A stretch of 64,000 bases of DNA from Plumapathes pennacea (GCA_964036295.1 OZ038463.1:25035069-25099068), one strand, 5' to 3'; shown: positions 34,556 to 45,893, counted from the first letter of the stretch. Numbers and translations are program-made. Notes: generated from the sequence alone by a model not told the origin.

Positions 34556-36299
34556 TTACACAAGGTACTTCTCAAAACATGGCACCACACACATGGGCAC
34601 CACACAATGCTTGCAGAAGAATCTTGTCTGCACTCGCCTCCTCGCAGAACGATCTGAACAGACCCTGCAGTCTAGTTTGTGCTTAGGATTCTCGTACTTG
34701 TCTGGAAAGTGGCACTCACTGAGATGGAGGGCCTCAGGGAGTAATGATGGCCTGCCTGCCCTTATGCGTGGTGGTTGCCAGCCAACTAAAAGCCCATCAA
34801 TGACTGCTCAAAATTGCTTTGGGTTCAGCTTGTTGTCAGGACTTGCCTTCCTGTATAGGATGTAACCATTCACCAAAGCAACTTCACACACTCTATGGAA
34901 GATGGGGTGGTACCACTTCTGGCTCTTGTGCGGATACTGGTAGCTCCCAAGCAATTGATCCAGAGTGTCAACACCACCCATGTAATTGTTATACCTCTCG
35001 GCAATGACGGGTTTTTCCACAACCCTGTAGACAGTGTTGCTCTCACGAGATCTGATCTGCTTGTCAATGGTGAGGTTGTTGTCTATTGTGGTCAATAAAC
35101 TAAGCCTCTTGGTGTCATGCCAAGCACAGGCAATGAGATCTTGTGCTCGCATGAAAACTGGGGGGTCACCTTCAGAGTGAGGCAACATGGTTTCAGCTGG
35201 GCAGGCCTTTCTGTTACTGTTTACTGTGCCACAAGCACCAATTGACACATCTTTCAGTCTCAAAAAGAGATTTGGTGAGGATTAGAAGCTGTCCATGAAG
35301 ACTTGATGCCCTTTGTGTTCAAAACCATCCAGCAGATTCAGTACCACCTGCTCTGAAAGGGGGATGCCTGGTTCTCTGGGGAATGCGTCCTTGCCAGTGT
35401 AAATCACGGACCTGAGACAATACCCACTCTTTGCTTCAGCCAGGATGAATTCTTTTATGCCCCACTTGGTTGGTTTGGCTGGGAGGTACTGTCTAAAAAA
35501 CAGCCGGCCTTTGAATTTGACCATACTTTCGTCAAGAGACAACTTGCATCTGGGACAATTCACTTGCATGTACGTTGGATCCACTATATCCAGCAAAGGC
35601 TGGATTTTGTACAAGGGATTGAATCCTTCCTGCCCCCTCTGCACTTGCAGCTCACTGTTACTGAAGTGTAGGAAAGTTTGGATAAGCTCGAACCTTTTGA
35701 GAGGCATTACAGACTTGAAGGTGGTGAAGCTTAGCCAATATTCACTCCAGTAGTCTCGAAGAGCTGGCTTCTGGCATAAACCCATGGCAATTTGAAGGGC
35801 AAGAAATGCTTTCGCCTCTGCAGTGCTGGTTTCTGACCATCTTCGAAAACGAGAGCTTGCAGAAAATTCACCGGCAGCATCCAAAAACTTCGAGGCGTAT
35901 CGATTTGTTTCCACAGCTATCAGTTTGAAAGCGGCGTCTGGCATAAACAAATGGAAGAATTCGACCGGGGCAAAGTCAACAGTGTCAACCAGAATACCTT
36001 GCCTTTCGTTGTAGCTTTGCAGCCATTCACTTTCATATGGATCAATGTCCAGGTAAACTTCCCAATCGATCTGGTTTTCGACGGTGATTCACTCGGCGGT
36101 GCCCAGCAACAGGAGGCTCTTCATTGACCTCAGCATCCCTCTCAGGCAAATTATTTTGTTCATCTTCACTGGAATCATCACCTTCAGCAGAGCCAACTTC
36201 AAAATCACTGTCACTCACATTACCTTCAAATTCCGAATTGCTGTCTTTAAAAATGGCCTCCACAACTTCAGCGACCGTAAAATGCCTTCCAGCAGCCAT
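34556..36299 (-). pseudogene. piggyBac transposase (PGBD-like), broken
   Basis: The reading order on the minus strand is an acidic N-terminus from the ATG at 36299 (MAAGRHFTVAEVVEAIF), the DDE_Tnp_1_7 core (RFRRWSETSTAEAKAFLALQ, LSLDESMVKFKGR with a catalytic Asp, GHQVFMDSF with another), GACGTVNSNRK, then YNNYMGGVDTLDQLLGSY. It ends with a cysteine-rich finger (ECHFPDKY, CRVCSDRSARRR, FFCKHC). Three lesions are visible: a frameshift near 36080-36050 between the acidic segment and the core, an in-frame TAA at 35282-35284, and an in-frame TGA at about 34805-34807. Inactive. It sits inside a BEL/Pao fragment. Confidence 0.85.
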
Positions 36300-36555
36300 T
36301 TTTAAAACCCATGCGATTCCAACTTCTCGAAATATCTTCAAATTCTCACACAAATCTCACTCGAATAAACTCACAGTTCCAAAATGGTGTCCTCATGTGT
36401 TTATCAGAGCATTGAAACAAGATGACAGTTGATTGGACGAGTAAAACAAGAGATAACATTGGTCAATTGTAATGTATTACGTAGGGCGACTTTAGTCGCC
36501 CATGGCTGTGTATGGGTAGGGCGACTAAAGTTGCCCGCGGCCGTGAAAGGGTTAA
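36300..36555 (-). repeat. piggyBac terminal region with TTAA and paired palindromes
   Basis: On the minus strand the element begins TTAACCCTTTCACGGCCGCG (TTAA at 36552-36555). Just inside are two near-identical 18-bp palindromes, GGGCGACTAAAGTTGCCC type at 36517-36534 and GGGCGACTTTAGTCGCCC at 36483-36500, probably transposase binding sites. The opposite end of the element is not found. Confidence 0.7.
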
Positions 36556-37524
36556 TCATGCCCGACATGAAGGTTGTGTAGTCACTCTTGTACTTCTCGT
36601 CCTTGTTGAACCTGAACCTGAGCTGTTGTAGGCGATGAACCGCAACCGTCTCATTGTTAGGCAGTTTGAGGTGTTCATCCCGAAGAGGGAGGGGTATCTC
36701 GTAGTGGCCATTAGGGTGGTGGATGACTCCCTTCTTCATCTTAGCCATGAACAACCAGTCTAACATCGAGAGAGACTGACAGTTGGTGTCCTTTGTCTCA
36801 CTGAAATCTGCCTCAAACATTCTTACGGCTGCTGTGGTGAAGATTTCTTTAGCATTGGTCTTGAAGACGAAGCTGTGGTGAGACGGGTCTTTACTGCCCA
36901 CCTCCTTGATGGCAATTCTGCTGCAGGAAATATCTGGAGGGTCTTTCTAAAGATCTTGGGTGATTGGTTCAATGACTCCCCACCCAAGGACAGTTAGAAT
37001 GGCGTAGGGCTCGTTGCTTCCTCCAGGGATAATCTCCTTTGGCTTGATAGCACTGGGGCAGTTTGAGCCAATTAGCAGGCCCACTACTAGATCGGCCTCA
37101 TACTGGTGTATCTTGCTTGCAATTCTGTGGAGGAGAGGCCATTCTGTTGTAGACTCCGGTCTTGGAATTTTGTCCCTCTTGGAAGGGATCTCTTTTGTGT
37201 ATGCCTTGGGGAGTTTGATTTAGAGTTCCTTGTCCACCGGACTGACTAGTAGGCCTTTTGAGTTGGAATTACTTCAGTGCCATGCATGGTGTTCAGCAGT
37301 ACTTGTGTGCTTACACCACCGACTTGGAGCTCTCTCATGATCTCTTCTCTGAAAAAGGTTCCGTTGCTGGCGGGGTCAAGTAAGGCGTATACCCTGACCT
37401 GGCGATCTGGGTTGTCTTGGTGGTGAAGGTATACAGGAACGATCATCGTGTTTAGTAGCTTTGTCGGTACCAGTTGCATTCCGTATCTTTTTGTCGTGAA
37501 AGTGAAAGCCGCGTCCAGCATGCT
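36556..37524 (-). pseudogene. BEL/Pao retrotransposon fragment, protease to start of reverse transcriptase
   Basis: Minus-strand pieces show the BEL/Pao aspartic protease (VYALLDPASNGTFFREEIMR), followed by ADLVVGLLIGSNCPSAIKPK and ILTVLGWGVIEP, then SLSMLDWLFMAKMKKGVIHH and LQQLRFRFNKDEKYKSDYTT. The frame is interrupted near 37200 and 36950. It ends exactly at the piggyBac TTAA (FMSGMI then TTAA). The gag side and the polymerase core are missing. Confidence 0.7.
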
Positions 37525-38445
37525 AGTTATATACTAATGCCTTCTAACACCTCGTATACCTTGCAAATAACAGATTGGAATGCATGCATATCATGTAGAT
37601 ATTTAGTAACAATATCATATACGAATGTGAAATATCACTGACTATGTGTGAACAAACACACTGGTGTTCCATGAAGCTCCTGCAGAAAATACATTAGCTT
37701 GTTCAGAGAGCTGTATCTTCGGCAATCAATAACTGCCTACTTGAACTTGGCAGGAGGTAACTTGGAGTGATAATGCTTCTATTCAGGGCTCGGTTCAATC
37801 TTTCACCTTTGCTTCTTCCAGGGTTTCAATTGATGGCTTTCTTACTGTGGTGAAAGGTCTTAGTGTGCTTTCATCGTACTGCTTCACAGTCATCGCACAG
37901 CATTCCGTGCATTTGCATAGCTCTATGCGGAGGGATCCCAAAAATGCGTAACAAGAATAAAAAATGCGTACAGTAACAGTGTATTTTACACAAATAAAAC
38001 GTGATGTGTATTTTGAAACGAAAAGTGCATTTGAGTGTGTAAAGTTTCGTTTATTTATCACATTCCATCAACATCAGGTTGTCAGATCAAGAGTAGCTGG
38101 ATGAGCCGTTACAATTATTATACAGACTTTTAACTTGGAATACAACAGATTTAATTTGCTTTTGCGGCCTTTGGCTTGAAAGATCAATTTGGATCATGGT
38201 ATGAATTGTAAGGGTGAATTTTGCGTTCACGGTAAATTTACACAACAGCCTTTGTTATGTGCAAAACTGAAGCTGCTCCTTGAAATGTGCATCGCATTGC
38301 GGCATACATTTCAGATTCCCGAGTTAAATTTTTGGTTGTCTCCTTTATCTAGTTAACTGAACATAGCACTTTTAGCCTGCAAAACAGGCGTTCCCCTTCG
38401 TTCTGGGTGAAGTTTTGCTCAGGAGTAGAGAAATTGTCCTGCCTC
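37525..38445. other. no gene seen
   Basis: Intervening sequence between the BEL fragment and the Gypsy LTR. No exon or repeat could be supported. Confidence 0.4.
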
Positions 38446-38652
38446 TGTTATATCAACAGTCTGCAATGGGATAGCTTTCCAGAAGTGTATTTCACATTTT
38501 TCTAATCGAGCGAGCTTATGTTATTTTTTTTCTCTTCATCACACACTTGTTCCAGTCCCTCTCGCGTACTCGGGATGCCTGACTGAAGTTTACCTAGCTT
38601 ACTAAATGGCTAATAGAATCAACAGAATCAACTGGGATTTTTCCATATAACA
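38446..38652 (-). repeat. 3' LTR of the Gypsy element
   Basis: 207 bp, inverted termini TGTTATAT...ATATAACA. It pairs with 42883-43087 and differs from it mainly in the T-rich block near the middle. Confidence 0.85.
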
Positions 38653-38979
38653 CCTTCCCCTTCTAGAAAAACATGTCATCCTCAACATTATAGTAATGCA
38701 GGACAGTCTGGTCAGTGGTGCCTTCCACTGGATTCCAATTGTTTTTTCATCCTGGAGTGGGTTGATCAGGCCTATCTCCACACGTGGCTCCAGACTTCTC
38801 AGTTCTTTACACTCTCTATTCCTGTTGTAAAAGTGTCCATTGGTCCGCATTATAGAAACTACTTTTCAATAGTTCTGGTAAGCACTCAGAATTGAATGTT
38901 TCCGAAATATTCTAAAGGAGAGCTAATGTTTTTTTGTTTTAAACTTCAACTGTAACTTTACGAAATGTCTTAACGAGGC

Positions 38980-39522
38980 TCAGTAGTGGACTGGTACATA
39001 AGATGTTTCCCAGTGTGGTGGTCTGAATGCCCCATTGTTAAAGGGCATCATGGTGGTTGGGGCACAATACATTGTTGGCGATGGGATGCCATTCTGCATC
39101 ATGCTGTTTGGAGCACCATACGTTACTGGCGATGGGATGCCATCCTGGTTTGTCCCTCCGGTCGGATGAAAGGCAACTGGTCTTATGTAAGCAGGGTTAC
39201 CAGAACTGGTGTATGTGAATCGTTTAGGTGCCTGTCTTGTCCGATGGGGGTGACTCTGGTTGGTATTTTCCCCTTCATTTGGTCTACCATCACCTGTGTC
39301 CAAGTTGTCATTCATTGGTGGTGGGTCATCAGTGTTGTCTCCTGTTTCTGTCATTTTAATGACCTGGTCAGCGTCGTTGCCAGTAGCATGTTCTGTAGCA
39401 TCTTCTAACACTCTGTCCTGGATTCTGGGTTCTGGTTGTTCCTGGTCTTGATTGCTCGTATCTTCCAATGGACGACGATGGTATGTAAAAGTGGGAAGAT
39501 CATCACTCACTATCAGTGTCAT
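38980..39522 (-). pseudogene. Gypsy polyprotein C-terminal tail
   Basis: An open minus-strand frame of 180 codons, acidic and Pro/Asn-rich, containing SHPHRTRQAPKRFTY and ending in two near repeats of NGIPSPTMYCAP / DGIPSPVTYGAP. The RPxRTRQxPxRF-like box is common after the integrase of Gypsy elements in cnidarians. It is probably the C-terminal end of the pol polyprotein, now out of frame with it. No independent function is indicated. Confidence 0.6.
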
Positions 39523-39729
39523 TGTTGTTGTTAAAATCCGGTAATTCTTGATTGTCTTGTGGTTAGGGTGTTGGTGGCCTGTATCTTCTCACTGGCGGAA
39601 GTTCCTGCCATGCCGTTGTTGGGAGGTATTCACAGGGTAGCAAGAGATTACGATGCAAGATCCGAGAGCGTCCTTGACCCGATTCTGGTCTGACCTCATA
39701 CACTGGGCTACTTTTACCCTTCTGGGAGA

Positions 39730-40710
39730 CTACAGTGTGTATTATGTAGTTATAAAGCCTTCAACTTGCCAGGTCCACTGCGTGGGGTGAGGTTGCGGAC
39801 AGGGACACGACCCAAGCTTGCAGTGTGGAAGCCCTCGCTCGCTTATCTTAATTCTTCTTACCTCTGGCAGTATTTTGCACGGTTGATTTCGATGCAAGGG
39901 TGTATGCTTCTTGCATGGCTGTCTTCCATTTAGACACAAACTCAGAGGGGGATCTGGTCCCTGGCTTGTCTGGGAGGTCAAAGATGATGTCGATGGGTAA
40001 CCGAGGGTTTCTGCCAAACAAGAGGTGGAAGGGTGAGTAGCTGGCGGTTTTATAGATGGTACAGTTGTACGCATGGATTAACTTGTTCACATGATCCTTC
40101 CAACTTGCTCTGTGAGTCTCTTTGAGTCTCTGCTCAACCAATCCATTTGGTTGATTGGCTGGAGTGGTGCCCTTGTTTGGAGATTAGGATGTTTCTGTTT
40201 TAGACAATGCACGTGTGATGGATGAAGTGGTCTATGTCCTTCCTCATCTGTGGCCAATAGAATCTGTCATGAGCTAAAGCCAATACTCTCTAGGCCAAGA
40301 TGTCCCATTTCTTCGTGAAGTTCACAATACAGTGTGGCGAAATATCTGTGGGAGAACCACCTGCTGGTTTCGGTGGAGGACACCACTTTTCTTGTCAATG
40401 TGGAGTTTGTGCCACTCAGGTACTTTCGAACTAATGGTGGTTCTCTGCGTTTCTGTGCTATTGTGGGCTTCTGGCCTGACTTGATGAGCTTCAAAACACG
40501 GCCAATGCTAGGGTCTTCCTGTTGGCTTCTCACAATATCGACCACTCTAACTTGGTTGGAGACAGGTAACAGAATTTCATCCTGTCGCAGTTGTGTTTCT
40601 TCGTCAGTGAAGGCTGTGATCCAAATTGAGTCCCCACTTGCTAGGGTGTTAGGCGCAGAGACAGAAGCTTGCATGCTTTCTGGCGAGATTCTGTCACTGT
40701 AGCTGTCCAT
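39730..40710 (-). pseudogene. Gypsy integrase remnant lacking the DDE core
   Basis: Residues near 40290-40190 give the HHCC zinc region (LHEEMGHLGLE, then DRFYWPQMRKDI and HHTCIV). About 100 bp later the frame already shows the post-core segment (HAYNCTIYKTASYSPFHLLF, then GRNPRLPIDIIF). The roughly 150-residue catalytic core that should separate them is absent. A frameshift separates the two parts. Confidence 0.7.
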
Positions 40711-40920
40711 GTAGGCTTTAAAGTCACCGGGGATCCTTGAAAGACTGTCAGCATCTGTATTTTATTTGCCTGGTTGACACCGTATTTCGAAGTTAAAGTT
40801 CACTAGCCTCTTTGACAATTAGCTCAATCACATTAAATCCGATTGTGGGCTGGTCAATGTTCTTTTTTTACCAAGAGGGGTACTTTGATCTCTGTGTCAT
40901 TAGCAGTGGTTAGCTTCACA

Positions 40921-41400
40921 TCAAGCTACCCATCCGCAGTAAGGGAAATTTGTTCCATTTGCTGCTCGGAGGTCAATGGATCCACCTAAATCTAGTAACT
41001 GCTGCACATCCTTTACTTCGAGGGTCGGCAGCTGACTCTTCAAACAATCTTCTGAGATTAATGAAACCTGTGCCCCTGTGTCCCACAACACTTCCAAGGG
41101 TGTATTATTTAGGTAGCACTGTACAGAACACTTTCTTCCCACCAGTTTTGCTACATGGGCTTGCTGTTTGGGGTGATGACTGACAAATACACTCTTATCA
41201 GAGGCATCCCCCAGGCCTTTTCCTGTGTACTGCTCTCGCTCTGAAAGTTCCTGGAGTACTTTACATAAAGTTTTATGTTTTGGCCAGTGACCTTTCTGAC
41301 AGTGTGCAGATACCAGACAGAATGACATCCTGAGAATTATTGTAATTGTCTATTGGATCCCTGCTTCAAGCAACCATGACACTGATGGACATTCCTTCTT
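40921..41400 (-). pseudogene. Gypsy aspartic protease preceded by a MYND-like finger
   Basis: The protease carries the catalytic LWDTGAQVSLIS motif followed by LDLGGSIDLRAANG. Directly upstream, translation across a frameshift gives QCHGCLKQG, then SGCHSVWY, then SAHCQKGHWPKHKTLC. This follows the C-x2-C, C-x2-C, YC, HCQ, H-x3-C ligand order of a MYND finger, with one Cys replaced and one stop codon. The finger lies between the gag CCHC knuckle and the protease. Confidence 0.65.
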
Positions 41401-41404
41401 GGGG

Positions 41405-42783
41405 GCAGGCTACTCTCTGTCCCATGGGAGTAGCCTGTGTCCGTTTCCCTGCTGTTTCCTGAACTTGGTTTGGCAGTAGCGTGCAATATGGTTGTTACCA
41501 CCACAAAGATAACAGTGTGAACATTCCTGTCCTTTGTTCTTGTCTCTGCATGCCTTGCAACCTGGTGGTCTTACCTGATTGGTTGATCTACTTCCTCGTT
41601 GTGTGGGGGTATCGTTGTGTGGAGATCTTGTTGTGTTTCTACTGTACGTGCTTGTAAATTCATGAAGGGACTTGACTTCAGATTGTACCACAGCCAGATC
41701 AGCTCGAACAGCTTTCAGTGCTGTTAAAATGTGTTGTTCCTTCTTCAGTTTCTGCCACTCTTTCCAGTGTAGACACCTTAGCAGGTTTTGCCTTGTTTGC
41801 AAGACTGAATTTGATGTTCCTCTCTGCTTCTGCAGACATGGCCAGGCTTATGGCTTCAATTAGATCTTCATCTGCTACTAAGGGGTTGTGGGTTAGCGGT
41901 CTGATCTTTGCCCGAATGGTCTAATCGGCCAAACCTGTTTCCAGGGCATGGAGGAACAAACTCTGCAATGAAGCTGCACCATATTTTATCCCACTTCCTG
42001 ACTCTTTGGATGCACTTATGATCTTCTGTCTGATGGTCAGTGCTCTCATCAGAAATGACTGCTGGTCTTCTTTTGGTTGTTGGGCTATGTTTGTTGGGAG
42101 TTGATAAAGTTCTGTTGCATTTTTATGAAAATGGAAGCAAAGAATCTTACACAACTTAGGCAGGGTCAGTTCAGTCATGTTCTCCAGATAACTTCTCAGC
42201 TGCAGGCCTGGTTGTACAGCATGGATTACAGCATTTACTACTTCTTGATCCAAGTATCCCTTGACAAGTCCAGCTTCTATTTGGGAGATTAGTGCTTGAT
42301 ACTCTGTCCTTCTGTCCAGGGTCACCCACAACTCCTAGGATTTTAAAATCCCTCCAAAGTATACTCTGCTGAACTCCCACCAGCGGAACACTCGGCACTC
42401 TCTTGTTGACTGGATTTTCCTTCCTGAACCAAGGAGAGTTTCTTTTGAATTTTCTGTTGTTGAGCTTCTAAGTTGCTCAATTCCTTCTGGAGTTCTTCCA
42501 GTTCACTGCTCTTTTTCATAGCGGTCGGTTGTTTTTCATGTCCCACAAGGGCCAGTGGATTGAGGCGAGTTATCACTGCATCCAAGTAAGTGATTTTGTC
42601 TTCCTCGCTTAGATCCTCCATTCCTTCATCTAACTTACGTTGAATGGCCTGAATCACTGTTAACTTCCCTTTCCCCACTATGGCCGATTCGTCATCTTTG
42701 ATATGATGGGCCAGTCCTGTTAATTCTTCAAGTTCTAATGATAGGATTTGGCGGTCCAACAAGATTTGTTTCTCCTCCGCCAT
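41405..42783 (-). pseudogene. Gypsy gag with CCHC zinc knuckle
   Basis: Starts at the ATG at 42783 (MAEEKQILLDRQ), followed by a coiled coil (SSELEELQKELSNLEAQQQK), a capsid-like segment (FKILGVVGDPGQKDRVS, then AVIHAVQPGLQLRSYLENMT and SFLMRALTIRQKIISASKES), then the nucleocapsid knuckle CYLCGGNNHIARYC. At least two frameshifts (near 42390-42330 and near 41800) break it. The leader between the 5' LTR and the ATG is 99 bp. Confidence 0.75.
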
Positions 42784-42882
42784 TTTCATTTTAAAGAATG
42801 AATCTCTCACGTACGTACCTTGTTGCGAACTGTTGTCCTTCCGTGGAAGTTGCTGGAAATAATTCCCGTCTGAGCTCCCAAA

Positions 42883-43087
42883 TGTTATATCAACAGTCTG
42901 CAACAGGATAGCTTTCCAGAAGTGTATTTCACATGTTTCTAATTGAGCGAGCACGTTATCTTTTTTCCCTTTGTCACACACTCGTTCCAGTCCCTCCTGT
43001 GTACTCGGGACGCCTGACTGAAGTTTACCTAGCTTACTAAATGGCTAATAGAATCAACAGAATCAACTGGGGTTTTTCCATATAACA
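42883..43087 (-). repeat. 5' LTR of the Gypsy element
   Basis: 205 bp partner of 38446-38652. The sequence just inside it (minus strand TTTGGGAGCTCAGACGGGAA) is where the primer binding site should be; I cannot assign the tRNA. Confidence 0.85.
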
Positions 43088-43560
43088 CCTCACCTTCCCC
43101 CTCTGCATTGTTTACCTCATCCCATTCCTACTCCATAACAGAAAAAGAGCGGGAATTGTCTGAAACGCAGGAGAATGTACATTGCAGGCTGGGCACTTTC
43201 AGATATTTTATAAAACAAAACAACAAAACCCAAAGCACAGAACAGCAGCAAAGTTTGTGTGCTGATAGCGTGCTGCCTTATGACCTAAGCAACTTCTTAG
43301 AACATACAATTGCAGGCAAAATGTGTTGACACATCCTTTAAATGTACTTTTGTCAAAACTACCATGCTGTGAGTCATCCAGTTCCAAAGAAAACTGCTTT
43401 TGATCACCCCCCTCCCTGTATCAATGTTGTAGCTTGAATTTGAAAGAGTTCCGGTAAGACTGACAGAAAACTGTTGCTAAAAAATAAATTTATCAACATT
43501 GAATGGGGGTAGGGGAGAATGTATTAATACTTTTGTCCATGGTTGTAGCTGAGTAGTGTT
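43088..43560. other. no gene seen
   Basis: Short intervening stretch. It starts with a polypurine-like block (minus strand GCAGAGGGGGAAGGTGAGG) touching the outer edge of the 5' LTR. Confidence 0.4.
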
Positions 43561-43564
43561 CCTT

Positions 43565-45072
43565 CTGAGAAAAGTCGAGTGCAACTTCCTCAAGAAAACA
43601 GTCGGCCGATGTAGAGTCAAAAGCTGGAGCCTCCATACTCAGCAGCATAAGTGCGTCCACTTTATTGTCGGTGAGACGTGACTGCTGTGAGGTTTTGATC
43701 TGATTTTGCAGGCTGAATCAGTGCTCGCATGGAACACTGCTTGTTGGAAAGCATAGGGCAGCATTTGCCAGTATGTAGAACTGAGGAAAGTCCTCCTGGT
43801 ACTCTAGTATTGTGTGCTGGCAGGCTTCAAAAAGTTCAAGTTTCCAAGTGACTGGAGTGTTGTCTTGAACATTGGGAATGCTGCACGGAGTGGCTTGAAA
43901 CAATAGCAGGGACACCTGTTGTTTGGCCCAATTTGTCTGCAATTACATCGATGGCATCTTTGCCGTAGTTGCCATCGACCATTGCCACTGGATATCTTTG
44001 CACATCATAGACTCCTAAGGGCAGAAATAATATCCAGGTCTGCTGCTGGGAATTGATGATTGAGATTGTCAATCAATTTCCCAATGAATTGGTTACACGT
44101 GTTGTTGTGCACGTTTTCTTGCATGTTGAGCAACTTGGTGCCCTTGTAGGTGTTATCATTAGCAACACAGTGATCGCTGAACTCGGCTTCTGTCTGGCTA
44201 TTTTTTCTTCTCAAATCTTCCAATGCATGTTTGGTCATCGGTACTTTTGGTCGAATGGCTGCAAGACTAATGTTGTCCAGCTGGAAAAATCTGTTTAGGT
44301 TGTCCATGACTGGTAGCACATCCATCAGCATAAAAGCCAATGCAATGAAACTGTACTGCTTGATTTGTCTCGAAAGTCCTGCTGTTACTGCATTCTCTCT
44401 TGTGGCTTCCTTGTCAAGCTCCAAAACCAAGCACAGCCAGTTTTCAAAAGCACTCTGCATCGCTTTCGTCATGCTGAGCCATCTCACTGAACATGGCTCT
44501 TTCAAGCTCTTGAAATCATTGGGGTCAGGGGCTGCATGTCACTGGCGATGCCTTTCATATCTTGCTGCCAAGTACTTGAAGAGCTTGAAATTACCGTTAA
44601 CAGTTGTTCGAAACTTTGAGATGGTTTGTCTGCTGAGCAGCATCTGATACAATGAGGGCATCTATTGGTGGCACAGTGAACATGGACGAGGAAGGGTGAA
44701 ACTTGGGACAGTCGAACACCTACTCCGTTATGGTGGCCAAGCATAACGGCTGTTGCATCCGACCCCAAGCCAAGAACCTTATATATATACCCATGATATG
44801 ACTAATAGTCGCTAGAGCCCTTTGTGAAGGCATTCTTTTATTCACCTTTCCTACTAATTTTGCAAAACATCAGATTTCCATCTGAATTCTCAGTGGTTAG
44901 CCATGGAAATTTTTCAAACCAACTTGTGGCAAACCTTTGATGGGATGTAGACTGAATATTGTTTCCCATCCATAGAAATTCTTGGGCCTTCTTTTGATTT
45001 TTTCTTAGCGGGTTGATTCACATTTTCATCTCCAAAGAACGACTTCAAGTTAGATTGTCGTTTGTTCGCCAT
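43565..45072 (-). pseudogene. hAT transposase-like pseudogene (ZNF862-type)
   Basis: Starts at the ATG at 45072 (MANKRQSNLKSFFG) with a TTF-type zinc region (KFPWLTTENSDGNLMFC). It then jumps by an internal deletion near 44800 to LGHHNGVGVRLSQVSPFLVH, CSVRWLSMTKAMQSAFENWL, an alpha-helical domain (LMDVLPVMDNLNRFFQLDNI) and the C-terminal dimerisation region (LANAALCFPTSSVPCE, then LQNQIKTSQQSRLTDNKVDA). Several frameshifts and stops are present. hAT transposases of this sort are often domesticated in animals, but this copy is broken. Confidence 0.75.
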
Positions 45073-45277
45073 GTGTAAGCCCGGTTCAGATATCAAGCAA
45101 TGCTTTGCTCATTTACATTAGGTTTGGCAGATGTGAGAAACGACGTCTGGAAAGCAAGACACTGTCGAGACAATTGTCTGGAACTTGGCTCGTGCTATAG
45201 TGACATGGGAATTTCTTGCACTCTGTGCATTCGTTAGACTATTTCCCATTTGTAGTTTATATATCAATGGAACACAT

Positions 45278-45893
45278 TAAGAGCGCTCAACGGTATCTGT
45301 CAAGAATCAAAGTTCACCGACCATTTTTTCGAATCGCTCATATTTACTCCAGAGATACCCTTTGTGACCTTTTTTCAAAAATGAAATGAAAGTTCCAGCG
45401 ATGTTTATTTTTTAGAAAAATCGCGAAATTCTGATCGCGCGCCAAAAGTGGCGATTTTCGCATCATCTTTTGTGTGGATTATGTGCGAAAGGAAAACTTT
45501 ACTGAAGTCTACAGAGATATCTGATTCGATTCAAATTACTCAGAGCAGCTAGACATTCCCTCTTCTACATTCAAGAGCATTCAAAGTATCCGTATTGAAT
45601 TAAATGACGATGTTTCAAGACTTTTTATGAACACCATTTAAAAGCGCCGAACCTATTACTTAAAAATAGTCCATTTTCAACACGCTTAAATTGCTCCTGG
45701 TACCTCACTTTTTTCCAATCCTAATTGAAAGAGTCAAAGTATCATTCCCAAGCATCCGCCATGAGAAATACCAGCCTCTAACTCGGAAAGCTTCTGACCG
45801 AGAAAACCACTTTCATTTGCATGACTTCCGGTCAACTGACCGGAAATTTATTCATGACTGAGAGGTCAACAAAACTCGTTTCTGTGGCGATAT
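45278..45893. repeat. dispersed repeat, inverted relative to 53995-54308
   Basis: TGTCAAGAATCAAAGTTCAC and ATTTACTCCAGAGATACCCT, then CGCGAAATTCTGATCGCGCG, recur on the opposite strand at 54.1-54.3 kb. The match is interrupted here by about 310 bp of extra sequence (45478-45787). It then resumes with CCGAGAAAACCACTTTCATT to 45893. Confidence 0.8.

Larger units (their letters stand above)
38446..43087 (-). mobile_element. Ty3/Gypsy LTR retrotransposon, complete ends but internally deleted
   Basis: Two LTRs of 207 and 205 bp flank a minus-strand gag-pol region. On that strand each LTR begins TGTTATATGG and ends GATATAACA. The LTRs are roughly 90% alike by eye, so the insertion is old. A 4-bp CCTC is present on both outer sides (38442-38445, 43088-43091), a possible target duplication. 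A polypurine tract AGAAGGGGAAGG abuts the 3' LTR. Coding order is gag, CCHC knuckle, MYND-like finger, aspartic protease, integrase zinc region, integrase C-terminus, extra C-terminal tail. The reverse transcriptase, RNase H and integrase catalytic core are missing, and several frameshifts are present, so it cannot be autonomous. Confidence 0.85.
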
